Shown: positions 17,801 to 28,264 of the stretch, piece by piece
How the letters are laid out: each line of letters starts with the position of its first letter
Numbering within the stretch: position 1 is the stretch's first letter
DNA from: Candidatus Aminicenantota bacterium
GTDB taxonomy: Bacteria; Acidobacteriota; Aminicenantia; UBA2199
Direction of reading: 5' to 3'
Assembly: GCA_011772425.1 (NCBI GenBank)
Contig: WVZO01000222.1
Span: forward strand, 12,969-52,468
DNA length: 39,500 nt
Program-made: the position numbers and the translations under genes
The notes under the pieces: model-generated
The model's database searches: none
Seen by the model: the letters and a program-made list of their open reading frames with translations, nothing else
What the model was told of the DNA's origin: nothing

Positions 17801-18071
17801 CAGTGACATTTATGCGCTGGGCATTATGTTTTATGAAACCATCACCGGAGAGAAGCCTTTTATTGGGGACACCACCATTGACATTATGAAACAGATAATG
17901 GATAAAACTCCCATTGAGCCGATTCGATTCCGCTTTGATATGTCTTTTGAGTTGAATCATTTAATTATGAGGATGTTGGAAAAAGAAATAGAATCACGGC
18001 CCCCCATTACGGAAGTTTTGCAGCAATTAAGAACCATCAATGTTAATCTTCAAAGAGTGGAAGGCCGGTAA
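14862..18071 (+). CDS. Periplasmic beta-propeller sensor fused to a Hanks-type Ser/Thr protein kinase
   Basis: A 1069-residue membrane protein; ATG codons at 14862, 14868 and 14871 are all possible, with 14868 best spaced from AGGAG. After a signal peptide (about 1-28), residues 30-620 hold 13 propeller repeats ending in WIGT-like motifs (last one WMSCNKG). A Y_Y_Y domain (about 650-750) and one membrane helix (about 756-778) follow. The cytoplasmic part (about 793-1060) is a complete kinase: GAGGMGTV loop (803-810), Lys826 in VAIKVL, HRDLKPDN (His918-Asp920), DFG (942-944) and SPEQ. In this sensor family the output is normally a histidine kinase or DNA-binding domain; here it is Ser/Thr phosphorylation. 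It sits directly before two paralogous hybrid histidine kinases. The ligand and protein substrates are unknown. Confidence 0.93.
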   Translation: MPMMRKWCTLVFVVMIGLIIVGEGLALDPEKAVTQYIINSWNDESGLPQNTVRTVLQTGAGYVWIGTEEGLARFDGMKFKIFDAVKTPEIKNNYIFTLFEDSRRRLWIGTVGGGLLMHKNGGFKCFSEKEGLTNNVIHCIVEDRRKNIWIGTDGGGIYRFDGKGFTVFNTQHGVPHNNVRSACIDRSGKLWIGTAKGLAYLGNNKFVQYPKEEGLSDSIINVIFQDSNANLWIGADTGFYFKEKGKTKFIQPKSGSYLETKKISAIFEDKHKNLWLGTAGVGLIRYNSGTFSLLTKADGLSDNEILCINEDREGGLWVGTAYGGINQLRDGKVTTIKVKEGLTDNIIFPIYEDSKGYLWIGSNNGLNRYKNGRFIHFTPKNGLTNNVIDSLYEDHQGFIWVGTDDGLNRLRNTPARIIKVGEYCRKQYVLAIGEDREGNIWAGTLQGIIKIKKDRKSFQELSEEDGLVSNVINCIYKDRSGNLWLSTYRGGLTKYSDGKFTVFTQKHGLASNSIYCIYEDEQGVLWIGSNNGLTRLKDGKFKAYTQKDGLFHNNVFQILKDKQGNLWMSCNKGIFRVRKKALNDFAEGKINGIGCVVYGREDGMRTNECNGGFQGAGCETSDGKLWFPTTKGLVVIDPENIKINEVIPPVFIEEVLLDGVSADLAEGVNVRPGVKRVEVHYTALSFLNPQKVKFKYKLDGYDEEWVDAGNQRAAWYTNLDGGTYSFQVIACNDDEVWNREGVSIAVTVIPPFWKTWWFTIIGLLAFAFFSYVVIHFSRKYLSLSSFWKRQKYVGQFKLLDKIGAGGMGTVYKAANLMDKHQTVAIKVLREDLFDDESNVKRFKQEAAIIDQLDHPNIIRVIERGQSKNNVFIAMEFLQGKTLSQKILKEKKLELKEAVHIMVQVADAIAKIHGKNIIHRDLKPDNIMLIEKDGDPNFVKLLDFGLAKTQYQTRLTQTGIVIGTINYLSPEQISGRGSSTASDIYALGIMFYETITGEKPFIGDTTIDIMKQIMDKTPIEPIRFRFDMSFELNHLIMRMLEKEIESRPPITEVLQQLRTINVNLQRVEGR

Positions 18072-18105
18072 ATCCACCAGTTAACAAATTTAAGCCGGTG
18101 GATTT
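18070..18105 (+). terminator. Inverted repeat overlapping the stop of the Ser/Thr kinase sensor gene
   Basis: AAATCCACC (18070-18078) pairs perfectly with GGTGGATTT (18097-18105) across an 18-base loop, starting inside the TAA stop. Only a short T-run follows, so termination is probable but not certain. Confidence 0.5.
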
Positions 18106-18112
18106 TGGTGAT

Positions 18113-18141
18113 TTGACTTTCTTTACTTTTTCAGGTATTAT
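18113..18141 (+). promoter_or_regulatory. Strong promoter of the hybrid kinase operon
   Basis: TTGACT (18113-18118), 17-base spacer, TATTAT (18136-18141). Start near 18148 gives a leader of about 115 bases before the ATG at 18263. The genes at 18263, 22324 and 26921 can share this transcript. Confidence 0.75.
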
Positions 18142-18262
18142 AACTATTCCTGTTGTAAGAAATTCGTGAAGGATTTTACATTTACAGTTTATCGCTGAAA
18201 GGAAAAGAGACGCGTAATGGTTGATGAAGGAGATGGAGTAAGTTGAACTGAGGGAATAAAAA

Positions 18263-21200
18263 ATGATCATAAGAACTCTTTTATTTTTACTCGTTTTTTT
18301 TATCGGCTTTATAGCAATGTCACCCACTGTTTTTTCATTGGACCCCAAAAAGGAAATAACCCAATATGTTCACGATGTCTGGGGGCTTGAAGATGGCCTG
18401 CCGCAAACCTCAGTTCAAGCCGTTCTCCAAACCCGGGACGGTTACCTGTGGCTGGGAACGTTTGAAGGTTTGGTCAGATTTGACGGGATTAATTTTAAGG
18501 TTTTCGACAAGGGTAACGTGGAACAACTATTAAATAATCATATTTCGGTACTTTATGAGGACCGGAAATACAATCTCTGGATTGGTACCAATGGCGGTTT
18601 GATCTGTCTAAAGGATGGGAAATTCAGCTCTTATACCACCCGCGATGGTATGTCTAATGATATTGTAAATGTCATCTATGAAGATCAAGAAGGAAACCTG
18701 TGGATCGGAACAGACGGTGGTGGACTGAACCTCCTGAAAGCTGGTTCAACTAAATTCATCGCCTATACCAGCAAACATGGTTTATCAGATAATGTTGTAT
18801 GGTCCGTTTATGAAGACAGGAAGGGAAACCTGTGGGTAGGAACCAACCGCGGTCTGAACCGCCTGAATGCTGGTAAATTCACCACGTATACAACTAAAGA
18901 AGGTTTATCCAATGACATGATATGGTCCATCTATGAAGACCGCAAGGGAAACCTGTGGGTGGGAACCAACCGCGGTTTGAACCTCCTAAATTTTAAAGAG
19001 GGAAAAATCAATACATATGTTATTAAAAAGGGGCTGTCTAATGATCATATACGTACCTTCTGTGAAGATCGAGATGGAAACTTGTGGATCGGAACAGGAG
19101 GTGGTGGGGTGAAGCGTTTGCATCTCCATGACCAGGAACTGGAAGATGAAAACTATACGATACATGCATATACAACCGAGCAAGGGCTGTCGGATAACAC
19201 CATATTCTCCCTATATGAAGATCGAGAAGGGAGCCTGTGGATTGGTACCCAAACCGGGGGATTGAACCGCCTGGGTGATGGCAAATTCACCGTATATACA
19301 ACAAAGCAGGGTTTATCCCATGATGTTGTCTGGTCCATCTATGAAGAGGGCGAGGGAAACCTGTGGATCGGAACACGAGGCTGGCTGAACCGTCTGATAT
19401 ATAAAAAGGATGGAAAATTCAATATTACTGGATATCCAACCGGGGAAGGCTTGTTCAATAAAACCGTACTGTCCACTTGTAAAGACCAGGAGGGGAGCTT
19501 GTGGATTGGAACGGAGGGGGATGGGCTGCACCGCTGGAAAGATGGAAAACTCGACACATATACCACCAAAGAGGGTCTGTCCGATAACATCATAAGGATA
19601 TTATATGTAGATAAGCAAGAAAACGTATGGATCGGAACCCGAAATGGACTGAACCGCCTGGACCGCCATGAGAAAGAGGGAAAATTAACCTTTACTTTTA
19701 CTGTATATACCACCGAAAACGGCCTCTCCAATAACGTTATTAGAATCTTATATGCAGATAAACAAGGGAACCTGTGGATTGGCACGAACCGCGGATTGAA
19801 CCGACTGGGTCAGAAAGATGGGAAATTTAATACTTATGGCACAAAAGAGGGTTTGTTTGATGAAATGGTAAATTCCATCTATGAAGATCAGGATGGAAGT
19901 ATGTGGATCGGAACGTATGGCGGCGGACTGAATCGCCTCAAAGACGGGAAATTCACAAGAGTTACCATAAAGGAGGGTCTCTTTGACGACACGGTACATT
20001 GGATACTTGAATATAACCGGGATAACTTCTGGATGAGCTGCAATAAAGGTATTTTCCAGGTGAGTAAAAATGATCTCAACGATTTCTGCGACGGGAAAAG
20101 AGATAAGGTTGAATGCATTTCATATGATGAGAATGATGGTATGAAGAGCCGGGAATGCAATGGATACGGGTATCCTCCCGGGTGCAAAACCCGGGATGGA
20201 AAACTCTGGTTTCCCACCATGAAAGGGGTGGTGATGATCGATCCCAGCCATCTTATAAGAAACAACCTTCCACCTCCGGTGAAAATCGAGAAAATCAAAG
20301 TAGACGACAATAAAGAATTTCAACCCCCATTTGCTATCAATGGGAATCCACTGGTTTTATCACCAGGTATTGAGCAACTTGAAATTCACTATACAGGCCT
20401 GAGTTTCCCGGCTCCTAAAAAGGTACGATTCAAATACAAACTACAAGGGTTTGACAACGAGTGGCGAGATGTGGACACACGGAGAACCGCCTATTACACC
20501 AAAATCCCACCCGGGAATTATACCTTCCGGGTGAAAGCCTGCAACAATGACGGGGTATGGAATGAAAAAGGGGCTTCTGTCTCCTTTTACCTAAAACCTT
20601 ATTTTTCCCAGACCTTTTGGTTTTACCTTCTATGCGGCCTGGCTGTTGTATTGATGGGATTTACAGTCTACCGCATCCGTTTCCGGCAGTTAAGAAAACG
20701 AGAACAGGCGCTGGAATATATGGTGGAGGAAAGGACCGATCAGCTGCAAAAAGCCAATATCGAGTTGGAAACCCTCCTGGAGGATTTAAAGAACACCACT
20801 GAAATCCTCATGCGGGAACGGGAAGCCGCAGAATCGGCAAACAAGGCCAAAAGCGAATTCCTGGCCAACATGAGCCATGAAATCCGTACACCCATGAATG
20901 CCATCCTGGGGTTCAGCGAAATACTGGAAAAAGAAATAACCGGTGAGCAGCAAAAAAAGCATTTAGAAGCCATCTCATCCAGCGGAAAAACCCTGCTGGA
21001 TTTGATCAACGATATCCTCGACCTCTCCAGGATAGAAGCCGGCAAAATGGAATTGCACTATGAACCCGTCAACCCACGTTCCATTTTAAATGAAATCAAA
21101 CACATATTTTCCCATAAAGTCCGTGAAAAAGCACTGGATTTCCAATTGCAAGCAGACCCGGCCTTACCCGAAGCTTTATTACTGGACAGCCTGCGCTTGC

Positions 21201-22327
21201 GGCAGATTCTCTTTAACCTGGTAGGCAATGCAGTCAAGTTTACCGACAGCGGGTTTATCAAACTGGCAGCACAAAAAGTCGCTCCTGGACCTCCTGCAAA
21301 AATTCCCGGACCTGATAAAACCGGCTCCTGTGTCAATGTTGTTTTTTCCGTTCAAGATACCGGCCAGGGCATTCCCGGAGATCAACTGCAAAGCATTTTC
21401 GACGCCTTTACCCAGCAGCCGGGACAGCACGCTAAAAAGTTTGGGGGCACCGGACTGGGACTGACCATTACCCGGCGCCTGGTGGAAATGATGGGCGGTG
21501 TAATATCGGTTCAAAGTGAAATAGGAAAAGGAAGTACGTTCCAGGTCAACCTGGAGAATGTGGCCGTATCCAGAGTGGTAGTGGAACCGGAAATGGACAT
21601 CAAACTGGATGTGGAACATATCCGCTTTGAAAAAGCATCCATCCTGGTGGCGGACGACAATGAGTTGAACCGTCAGTTATTAATAGAATATTTTGCTCAT
21701 TCTCCCATTGATTTCCTCGAAGCGGAAAACGGGAAGGAGGCGGTGGACCTGGCTAAACAATACCGCCCCCACCTGGTGCTGTTGGACATGAAGATGCCGG
21801 TTGTGGACGGATGTGAAGCCTGCAGGATACTCAAAGCCGATGAAGAACTAAAAAAAATCCCGGTTATCATTATTACCGCCTCTGCCTTGAAAGAAGAGCG
21901 GGCAAAAATAGAAAAAGCAGGTTGTGATGCCTTCCTGAACAAACCGGTGAGCAAAAGCGATTTGATCATTGAATTAATGCATTTTCTTCCCTATACCGCC
22001 CCTGAATCCACCGAACCCACAGAAATGGAGGGAAAAGAACCGGAAAACCGGGCCAAACTCCCTGAGTTGCTGAATATCCTTCAGAGTGATGACATAACTA
22101 AACGAAGGGAAATGTTAAGCAAGGCATTGATTCTCGATGAGATTGAAGATTTTGTAGAAGAAATGAAAGAACTGGCTCAAAGGTATCATTCAGTGATACT
22201 TTCCCAATGGGTCAATAGGTTGAATAATGATTTACAGGCCTTTGACCTGGCAAAAATACAGGAAACCCTGGCTTCTTTCCCGGGGTTAATAAAAGAGCTT
22301 ACCGTTCTTTCCGTAGGCAAAGAATGA
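18263..22327 (+). CDS. Hybrid histidine kinase with beta-propeller sensor and receiver
   Basis: A 1354-residue membrane sensor. A signal peptide (1-28) is followed by 13 propeller repeats (WIGT-type motifs to about 600, last WMSCNKG), a Y_Y_Y domain (about 680-775) and a membrane helix (about 786-806). Then come a coiled-coil linker, HisKA with phospho-acceptor His872 in [12 protein letters not shown], the ATP-binding domain (N box [22 protein letters not shown]) and a receiver with phospho-acceptor Asp1175. The tail after the receiver (about 1265-1350) is helical, is shared with the next gene, and has no conserved His-phosphotransfer motif. It probably senses a periplasmic ligand (glycan-like ligands are known for Bacteroides relatives; here unknown). 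No DNA-binding output is attached. It overlaps the next gene by 4 bases. Confidence 0.95.
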   Translation: MIIRTLLFLLVFFIGFIAMSPTVFSLDPKKEITQYVHDVWGLEDGLPQTSVQAVLQTRDGYLWLGTFEGLVRFDGINFKVFDKGNVEQLLNNHISVLYEDRKYNLWIGTNGGLICLKDGKFSSYTTRDGMSNDIVNVIYEDQEGNLWIGTDGGGLNLLKAGSTKFIAYTSKHGLSDNVVWSVYEDRKGNLWVGTNRGLNRLNAGKFTTYTTKEGLSNDMIWSIYEDRKGNLWVGTNRGLNLLNFKEGKINTYVIKKGLSNDHIRTFCEDRDGNLWIGTGGGGVKRLHLHDQELEDENYTIHAYTTEQGLSDNTIFSLYEDREGSLWIGTQTGGLNRLGDGKFTVYTTKQGLSHDVVWSIYEEGEGNLWIGTRGWLNRLIYKKDGKFNITGYPTGEGLFNKTVLSTCKDQEGSLWIGTEGDGLHRWKDGKLDTYTTKEGLSDNIIRILYVDKQENVWIGTRNGLNRLDRHEKEGKLTFTFTVYTTENGLSNNVIRILYADKQGNLWIGTNRGLNRLGQKDGKFNTYGTKEGLFDEMVNSIYEDQDGSMWIGTYGGGLNRLKDGKFTRVTIKEGLFDDTVHWILEYNRDNFWMSCNKGIFQVSKNDLNDFCDGKRDKVECISYDENDGMKSRECNGYGYPPGCKTRDGKLWFPTMKGVVMIDPSHLIRNNLPPPVKIEKIKVDDNKEFQPPFAINGNPLVLSPGIEQLEIHYTGLSFPAPKKVRFKYKLQGFDNEWRDVDTRRTAYYTKIPPGNYTFRVKACNNDGVWNEKGASVSFYLKPYFSQTFWFYLLCGLAVVLMGFTVYRIRFRQLRKREQALEYMVEERTDQLQKANIELETLLEDLKNTTEILMREREAAESANKAKSEFLANMSHEIRTPMNAILGFSEILEKEITGEQQKKHLEAISSSGKTLLDLINDILDLSRIEAGKMELHYEPVNPRSILNEIKHIFSHKVREKALDFQLQADPALPEALLLDSLRLRQILFNLVGNAVKFTDSGFIKLAAQKVAPGPPAKIPGPDKTGSCVNVVFSVQDTGQGIPGDQLQSIFDAFTQQPGQHAKKFGGTGLGLTITRRLVEMMGGVISVQSEIGKGSTFQVNLENVAVSRVVVEPEMDIKLDVEHIRFEKASILVADDNELNRQLLIEYFAHSPIDFLEAENGKEAVDLAKQYRPHLVLLDMKMPVVDGCEACRILKADEELKKIPVIIITASALKEERAKIEKAGCDAFLNKPVSKSDLIIELMHFLPYTAPESTEPTEMEGKEPENRAKLPELLNILQSDDITKRREMLSKALILDEIEDFVEEMKELAQRYHSVILSQWVNRLNNDLQAFDLAKIQETLASFPGLIKELTVLSVGKE

Positions 22328-25300
22328 AGAAAAGCGCAGGGGGCAGGGGGCAGCGCATAGCGTCACGGGCAGGGTGTATATCTTTAATCTTTCTTATTTT
22401 CTCCTTCCTTTCCCTGTCATCATTGGGATTTTCCCTGGACCCGGAAAAGAAAATAACCCAATATGTTCACGATGTCTGGGGAGTCGAAAACGGCCTGCCC
22501 CAGAGCTCGGTTACCAGCATTATCCGGACCCGGGACGGTTACCTCTGGCTGGGTACCGAGGAAGGCCTGGTTCGCTTTGACGGCGTTGCTTTAACCACTT
22601 ACGATAAAACCAACGTGGAACAAATAAGAAATAATCATATCACTGTGCTTTGTGAGGACCGGGAGGGCAATCTCTGGATCGGCACCCACGGCGGCGGTCT
22701 AACCTGTATGAATATAGAGGATGGCAAATTTATTACCTACAAAAAAGAAGAGGGGAATAAGCAGGGGTTGGCTGATGATAATGTAAATGCCATATATGAA
22801 GATCCAGAGGGGAATCTGTGGATCGGAACCGACAGGGGTTTGAACAGGATGAAAAATGGTAAATTCATCACCTCTACCACCCACCATGGTTTGGCCGCCA
22901 ACACTGTAAATGCCATATATGAAGACCAGGAAGGTAACCTGTGGATGGGAACGGAAAAGGGTCTGTATTGGATAAAAAATGGGGAACGCTCACCAATCCC
23001 GGCAGGACTAAAATTCTCCAATAATGCGATATTGTCCATTTACCAAGACCGGCAGGGGAACCTGTGGATCGGAACCAACAGGGGCCTGGGCCGCCTGAGG
23101 GAGGGAAAATTCATCCCATATGCCGCCGACGATAGTCTGTCTAACTGCATGGTAATAAGCATCTACGAAGATCGACATGGGAACCTGTGGATCGGGACTA
23201 ACATGGGTCTGGCCCGTCTGAAGGATGAAAAATTCAACATATATACCAGCAAAGAGGGATTATCCAACGACTCTGTATTATCCATTTATGAAGATCCGGA
23301 GGACAGCCTGTGGATCGGGACAAACGATGGCCTCAACCGTCTGAAAGATGGCAAATTCACCACCTATACCACCCGGGAAAAATTGTCCAGTGACCGTGTC
23401 TGGTCCATCTATGAAGACCGGGAAGGTAACTTGTGGATTGCAACCGACGGCGGTGGCCTGAACCGGATGAAAAATGGTAAATTCACCACCTATACAACCC
23501 GGGAGGGGTTGTCAAGTAACCGGGTATGGTCCATCTGTGAAGACCGAGAGGGTAATATGTGGATTGGAACCTACGGCGGCGGCCTGAACCGCCTGAAGAA
23601 TGGCAAATTCACCACATATACCAGCAAAGAAGGCTTATCCCATGACGTGGTCTTATCCATTTGCGAAGATCGGGAAGGAATCTTATGGATCGGAACAGGA
23701 GATGGGCTGAACCGCCTGAATCCAAAAAATGGGGATTTCACCACGTATACCAGCAAAGATGGTCTTTCCAATAACTATGTAAGAGTGATTCATCAAGATC
23801 GAGAGGGGGACTTGTGGATGGGAACCAGGGGCGGCGGTCTGAATCGATTTAAAGATGGCAAATTCACTGTATATACAACTAAAAATGGCCTGTCAAATGA
23901 CTTTGTCAGGGCCATCTATGAATATGAAGAAGATCAAGAAGATCGAGAGGGATACTTGTGGATCGGAACCCACGGCGGCGGCCTGAACCGCCTGGATACC
24001 AAAAAGGAAGAATTCATACCCATTACCAGCAAAGATGGCCTCTTCGATGACAAGGTGCATATGATACTTGAAGATGACGATAAGAACTTCTGGATGAGCT
24101 GTAATAAAGGAATTTTCCGGGTGAGTAAAGAGGAACTTAACAATTTTTGCCAGGGGAAAATAAAAGAAGTTCAGTGCGTATCTTACAATGAGAAAGATGG
24201 CATGAAGAGCAGGGAATGTAATGGCGTCAGTCAACCACCCGGATGTAAAAGCGGTGATGGAAAACTCTGGTTTCCCACCATGAAAGGGGTGGTGATGATC
24301 GATCCCAATCATATCAAAAAAAACGAACTTCCGCCGCCGGTGAAGATCGAGAAAATCATCGTGGACGACAAAACATATAAGCCTCCTCTCTGCGAAGATG
24401 ATATGAAGCAGATTTCCTTTCCAGGTAAAAAACGGTTTGAATTTCACTTTATCGGTTTGAGTTTCCTGTACCCGGAAAAGGTTCAATACCAATACCAACT
24501 GGAAGGGTTCGAAAAAGACTGGAGCGAAAAGAGGAAAGAGAGAATCGCCCAGTATACCAGTCTGCCTCCCGGCAATTATACCTTCCGGGTGAAAGCCTGC
24601 AACAACGACGACGTATGGAATGAGGCCAAAGATCCTGTTTCCTTTTATCTAAAACCCTATTTTTACCAGACTCCCTGGTTTTACCTCCTTTGTGCCCTGG
24701 CTTTGGTGTTGACGGGATTTGTAGGTTACCGAATCCGGGTACGGCAGTTGAAAAAACGCGCCGAGGAACTCCACACCCGGGTGGAAGAGCAAACAAAAGA
24801 CCTGAGAGAGCGAAAAGAAGACCTGGAGACCATTGAGCGGATTATCAAGGACATCAACCGGGAAACCGGGTTTGAGAAACTGCTGCACTCCATGCTGGAG
24901 AAGACAATGGCGCTTTTTCCCCAGGCGGACAAATGCACATTTCTCATCCACGACAGGCAGGCGGGAGTCTTCAAACCCGTGGTTTACAAAGGATTTGACC
25001 CCACCGTAATAAAAAACACGTCGCTCACCTACGAGGAAGCCCTGAGCCGGTATACGGAGGGAACCGACCAATTGGAAGAAGGCGTTTATATTGTGCGGAA
25101 ACTTGAAAATATTCCCGGCAGTGAGAAACTCAAAGCACTGCCTACTCCCAAATCCATGCTGGTGATGACCGTCATTATCGAAGACAGAACCGAAGGGTTC
25201 CTGGTCCTGGAAAATATGACAGACCGCCTCGCCTTTGACCAATCCGATGTTCAAAAACTGCGCCTGCTCAGGGAACATGCCGTCTCTGCCGCCGCCAAAG

Positions 25301-26910
25301 CCAGAACCATGGAACAATTGGAAATCAAAGTTAAAGAACGCACATCCCAACTGGTACAGGCCAATGAAGAATTAAAAAAAGCCAAAGAAACAGCGGAAAA
25401 AGCCAACCGCGCCAAAAGCGAATTCCTGGCCAACATGAGCCATGAAATCCGTACACCCATGAATGCCATCCTGGGGTTTTCCGAAATCCTGGAAACTGAT
25501 ATAACCGATGAACAGCAAAAAAATTATTTGAAAGCCATCTCTGCCAGCGGCAAAGCCCTGATAGATTTGATCAACGATATCCTGGACCTCTCCAGGATAG
25601 AAGCCGGGAAAATGAAATTGCAGTATGAACCGGTTAATCCACGTTCTATCTTAAATGATATTCAACACATTTTCTTTAACCAGGTAAAAGAAAAAGCATT
25701 GGATTTTCAATTGGAAGTGGCAGAGGACTTACCCGAAGCCCTGTTATTGGACAGTTTGCGCCTGCGCCAGATTCTTTTTAACCTGGTAGGAAATGCCGTA
25801 AAATTTACCGATGCCGGTTTTATTAAACTGGCGGTACACAAGGTAGACAAAGGAAGCGGAAACGAATCCGCGGCGCCCATTGACAAGGTGGACCATGTAG
25901 ACATTATTTTTTCAGTAGAGGACAGTGGAACCGGTATACCGGAAGACCAACTGGACTCAATTTTTAAGGCCTTTGAATCCGATAGACAGCGCAGCGAGAA
26001 ACATGGCGGTACCGGGTTGGGCCTGACCATCACCCGGCGATTGACCGAGATGATGGGGGGTGAAATCTCGGTCCGAAGTGAAGTGGAAAAAGGCAGCACC
26101 TTCCGTGTCACCTTAAAAAATGTCGCTGTTTCACGTATATTAAAGGAAGCCGCACCCCGGATAACCCTGGATGCGGATGCCATCCGCCTGGGCAAGGCCA
26201 CCATTTTAGTGGTGGACGATAAAAAAATGAATCGCCAGTTACTGCAACGATTCCTGGTTCGCCAAGATGTGGATATCCTTGAAGCGGAAAACGGCCAACA
26301 GGCAGTGGAGATGGCAAAACACCACCACCCGGACCTGGTGCTCATGGATATAAAAATGCCGGTAATGGACGGCTGTGAAGCCACGCGGCTGTTAAAAGCC
26401 GATGATCAACTAAAATCCATCCCCGTCATCTTTATAACCGCCTATGGTATGGAAGAACAGTATTTGCAAGTAAAACAAGCCGGCGGTGACGGTTTCATCA
26501 GCAAACCCCTGAGCAAACTGGACCTGATGGGCCAGTTGATGCGCTTCCTCCCTTACTCCAACACAGCACCTGAAAATATACACAAAATCGAAACCAAAAA
26601 GGAAGATATCTCCTCACCGGATTCTTTTTCCCCGGAACTCAAGGCAAAACTACCAGAATTAATCAATATCCTGCAAAATAATTTTATCCCCCGGTGGGAA
26701 AAAATAAGCAAAACATTTGTGCTGGATGAAATCGAAGATTTTTCCAGGGAAATCAAAGAACTGGGAAACCAATACGGGTTAAACATGCTTGAAAATTGGG
26801 GAGACCGCTTGTCTAAAGATGTCCGCAGTTTTGACATGCAAAAGATTCCCAAAACCCTGGAACATTTCCCCGGGTTAATAAAGGAGATTAAAACGCTTGT
26901 TGAAAATTAA
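22324..26910 (+). CDS. Hybrid histidine kinase with beta-propeller, GAF domain and receiver
   Basis: A 1528-residue paralogue of the preceding protein. Its start ATG overlaps the previous stop (ATGA). It has a signal peptide (to about residue 38, after an unusual Gly/Arg-rich start made by a GCAGGGG repeat), 13 propeller repeats, a Y_Y_Y domain, and a membrane helix (about 785-805). A GAF domain (about 840-1000) is absent from the paralogue. HisKA follows with His1040, then the ATP-binding domain ([22 protein letters not shown]) and a receiver with Asp1342. The same helical tail ends the protein (about 1440-1525). The GAF domain may add a second, cytoplasmic signal. The downstream soluble receiver-kinase begins 10 bases after the stop, so the four-gene region is likely one signalling unit. 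Confidence 0.95.
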   Translation: MKKSAGGRGQRIASRAGCISLIFLIFSFLSLSSLGFSLDPEKKITQYVHDVWGVENGLPQSSVTSIIRTRDGYLWLGTEEGLVRFDGVALTTYDKTNVEQIRNNHITVLCEDREGNLWIGTHGGGLTCMNIEDGKFITYKKEEGNKQGLADDNVNAIYEDPEGNLWIGTDRGLNRMKNGKFITSTTHHGLAANTVNAIYEDQEGNLWMGTEKGLYWIKNGERSPIPAGLKFSNNAILSIYQDRQGNLWIGTNRGLGRLREGKFIPYAADDSLSNCMVISIYEDRHGNLWIGTNMGLARLKDEKFNIYTSKEGLSNDSVLSIYEDPEDSLWIGTNDGLNRLKDGKFTTYTTREKLSSDRVWSIYEDREGNLWIATDGGGLNRMKNGKFTTYTTREGLSSNRVWSICEDREGNMWIGTYGGGLNRLKNGKFTTYTSKEGLSHDVVLSICEDREGILWIGTGDGLNRLNPKNGDFTTYTSKDGLSNNYVRVIHQDREGDLWMGTRGGGLNRFKDGKFTVYTTKNGLSNDFVRAIYEYEEDQEDREGYLWIGTHGGGLNRLDTKKEEFIPITSKDGLFDDKVHMILEDDDKNFWMSCNKGIFRVSKEELNNFCQGKIKEVQCVSYNEKDGMKSRECNGVSQPPGCKSGDGKLWFPTMKGVVMIDPNHIKKNELPPPVKIEKIIVDDKTYKPPLCEDDMKQISFPGKKRFEFHFIGLSFLYPEKVQYQYQLEGFEKDWSEKRKERIAQYTSLPPGNYTFRVKACNNDDVWNEAKDPVSFYLKPYFYQTPWFYLLCALALVLTGFVGYRIRVRQLKKRAEELHTRVEEQTKDLRERKEDLETIERIIKDINRETGFEKLLHSMLEKTMALFPQADKCTFLIHDRQAGVFKPVVYKGFDPTVIKNTSLTYEEALSRYTEGTDQLEEGVYIVRKLENIPGSEKLKALPTPKSMLVMTVIIEDRTEGFLVLENMTDRLAFDQSDVQKLRLLREHAVSAAAKARTMEQLEIKVKERTSQLVQANEELKKAKETAEKANRAKSEFLANMSHEIRTPMNAILGFSEILETDITDEQQKNYLKAISASGKALIDLINDILDLSRIEAGKMKLQYEPVNPRSILNDIQHIFFNQVKEKALDFQLEVAEDLPEALLLDSLRLRQILFNLVGNAVKFTDAGFIKLAVHKVDKGSGNESAAPIDKVDHVDIIFSVEDSGTGIPEDQLDSIFKAFESDRQRSEKHGGTGLGLTITRRLTEMMGGEISVRSEVEKGSTFRVTLKNVAVSRILKEAAPRITLDADAIRLGKATILVVDDKKMNRQLLQRFLVRQDVDILEAENGQQAVEMAKHHHPDLVLMDIKMPVMDGCEATRLLKADDQLKSIPVIFITAYGMEEQYLQVKQAGGDGFISKPLSKLDLMGQLMRFLPYSNTAPENIHKIETKKEDISSPDSFSPELKAKLPELINILQNNFIPRWEKISKTFVLDEIEDFSREIKELGNQYGLNMLENWGDRLSKDVRSFDMQKIPKTLEHFPGLIKEIKTLVEN
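22336..22353 (+). repeat. Heptanucleotide repeat (GCAGGGG) inside a coding start
   Basis: GCAGGGG, GCAGGGG, GCAG spans codons 5-10 of the GAF-containing sensor and encodes Gly/Arg-rich residues that are absent from its two paralogues. Confidence 0.7.
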
Positions 26911-26920
26911 GGAAAATAAA

Positions 26921-28045
26921 ATGAATGATATAAACAAAAGCAAGGAAAAACAAAAAAAGCCGTTGATCTTAATCGCAGAGGATATACCCCAGAACCTGGA
27001 AGTGGTGTGTAATATTTTGAGGAAAGAAGGCTACCGGTTGGCAATGGCCGGTAATGGCCGGCAGGCACTGGAAATGGTTCCCAATGTTGTACCGGATTTG
27101 ATCCTGCTGGATATCATGATGCCGGAAATGGATGGATTCGAGGTATGCCAGCATTTGCAAAAAGACCCCGAAACAAAGGAAATACCCGTTATATTCCTGA
27201 CGGCAAAAGCAGAAACCGCTGATATTGTCAAAGGCTTTGAACTGGGGGCAGTGGATTATGTTACCAAACCCTTTAAAGGCACGGAGTTATTGGCCAGGGT
27301 AAGAACCCACCTGGAATTGAAATTTTCCCGTGAAGCGTTGAAAGAATTAAATGCCACCAAAGATAAATTTTTTTCTATTATTGCTCATGATTTGAAAGAC
27401 CCGCTGCAGTTTTTATTATTAGCTGCCGATTCGCTGCATAACAATTACGACAACTTAGATGAAAGCAAAAGAAAAAACTATATCCATCGATTTTACAACA
27501 ACTCGCATCTAATATCGGCCCTACTGGAAAATCTCCTGCAATGGGCGCGGTCGCAAACCAGAAGTCTTGAGATCAAGCCTGAAAAAATAGACATCCCTGC
27601 ACTGGCAGCAGAAAGTATCAATCTGTTAGAGGGAAATGCTCAGAAGAAGAATATTCGAATATCTACTCAAATAGCGCCCGGTACCTTTGCTTTTGGGGAC
27701 AAAAACATGATCCGAACCGTGCTGCGAAATCTTATCTCCAATGGGGTGAAATTTACGCCTCCCGGGGGCGAAGTAATAGTGAACGCTGCCATATCGGCAA
27801 AAGATAACCGGGTAGAAGTTACCGTTACCGATAACGGTATAGGAATGGATGCGCAATACGTTGACGGGCTTTTTCGCATCGATGTAAAACAAAACATCCC
27901 GGGAACAGCCAAAGAAAGAGGCACTGGCCTGGGATTGATTTTATGCAAGGAGTTTTTGGAAAAGAATAATGGTTCCATCGAGGTATCCAGCGAGCCCGGC
28001 AAAGGGTCGTGTTTTACATTCACCCTGCCCGCAGGGGTTTTGTGA
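26921..28045 (+). CDS. Soluble receiver-histidine kinase
   Basis: A 374-residue protein from the ATG at 26921 (AAGGAA ribosome site); a TTG 24 bases upstream overlaps the previous gene and is less likely. Residues 15-135 form a receiver domain with phospho-acceptor Asp64 (LLDIMMPEMDG) and Lys in TKPF. Residues about 145-215 are a HisKA domain with His156 (IIAHDLKDPLQF). Residues about 255-374 form the ATPase domain (NLISNGVKF, DNGIGM, GTGLGL). It has no membrane segment or DNA-binding domain. An N-terminal receiver on a kinase usually lets an upstream kinase control the second kinase. Its place 10 bases after the hybrid kinase suggests it takes phosphate from one of them, which is inference. 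Confidence 0.93.
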   Translation: MNDINKSKEKQKKPLILIAEDIPQNLEVVCNILRKEGYRLAMAGNGRQALEMVPNVVPDLILLDIMMPEMDGFEVCQHLQKDPETKEIPVIFLTAKAETADIVKGFELGAVDYVTKPFKGTELLARVRTHLELKFSREALKELNATKDKFFSIIAHDLKDPLQFLLLAADSLHNNYDNLDESKRKNYIHRFYNNSHLISALLENLLQWARSQTRSLEIKPEKIDIPALAAESINLLEGNAQKKNIRISTQIAPGTFAFGDKNMIRTVLRNLISNGVKFTPPGGEVIVNAAISAKDNRVEVTVTDNGIGMDAQYVDGLFRIDVKQNIPGTAKERGTGLGLILCKEFLEKNNGSIEVSSEPGKGSCFTFTLPAGVL

Positions 28046-28099
28046 GCCGGGAGGCCGAGTCTCAACAGGGTGCCCGAGAACTATATTTCCTGGAAAGAA

Positions 28100-28120
28100 G
28101 GGCGAATACAAGATTCGCCC
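28100..28120. repeat. Palindromic repeat GGGCGAAT/ATTCGCCC
   Basis: Perfect 8-bp arms (28100-28107 and 28113-28120) around ACAAG. The following bases (CCTACC, then a degenerate GTAGGGGTTCG at about 28149) resemble a partly duplicated palindrome. It lies between convergent genes; the rest of 28046-28264 shows no gene. Confidence 0.55.
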
Positions 28121-28264
28121 CTACCTAATGCAGTGCTGATCGGCCTTTGTAGGGGTTCGGCCAGGATTTCGTGTTCACCCACAGAAAAGGATATATATGA
28201 ATTCTCAGACAGCCTGTTAACATATGGAGACCCAAGACGCGGTCCCGTTGATTTTTACCCTTTT

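Noticed and set aside
25707..26384. 225-residue minus-strand ORF opposite the GAF-containing kinase (and a 233-residue one at 24649-25350)
   Set aside because: Both run antisense to clearly conserved kinase and Y_Y_Y/GAF domains and have shadow-like composition.
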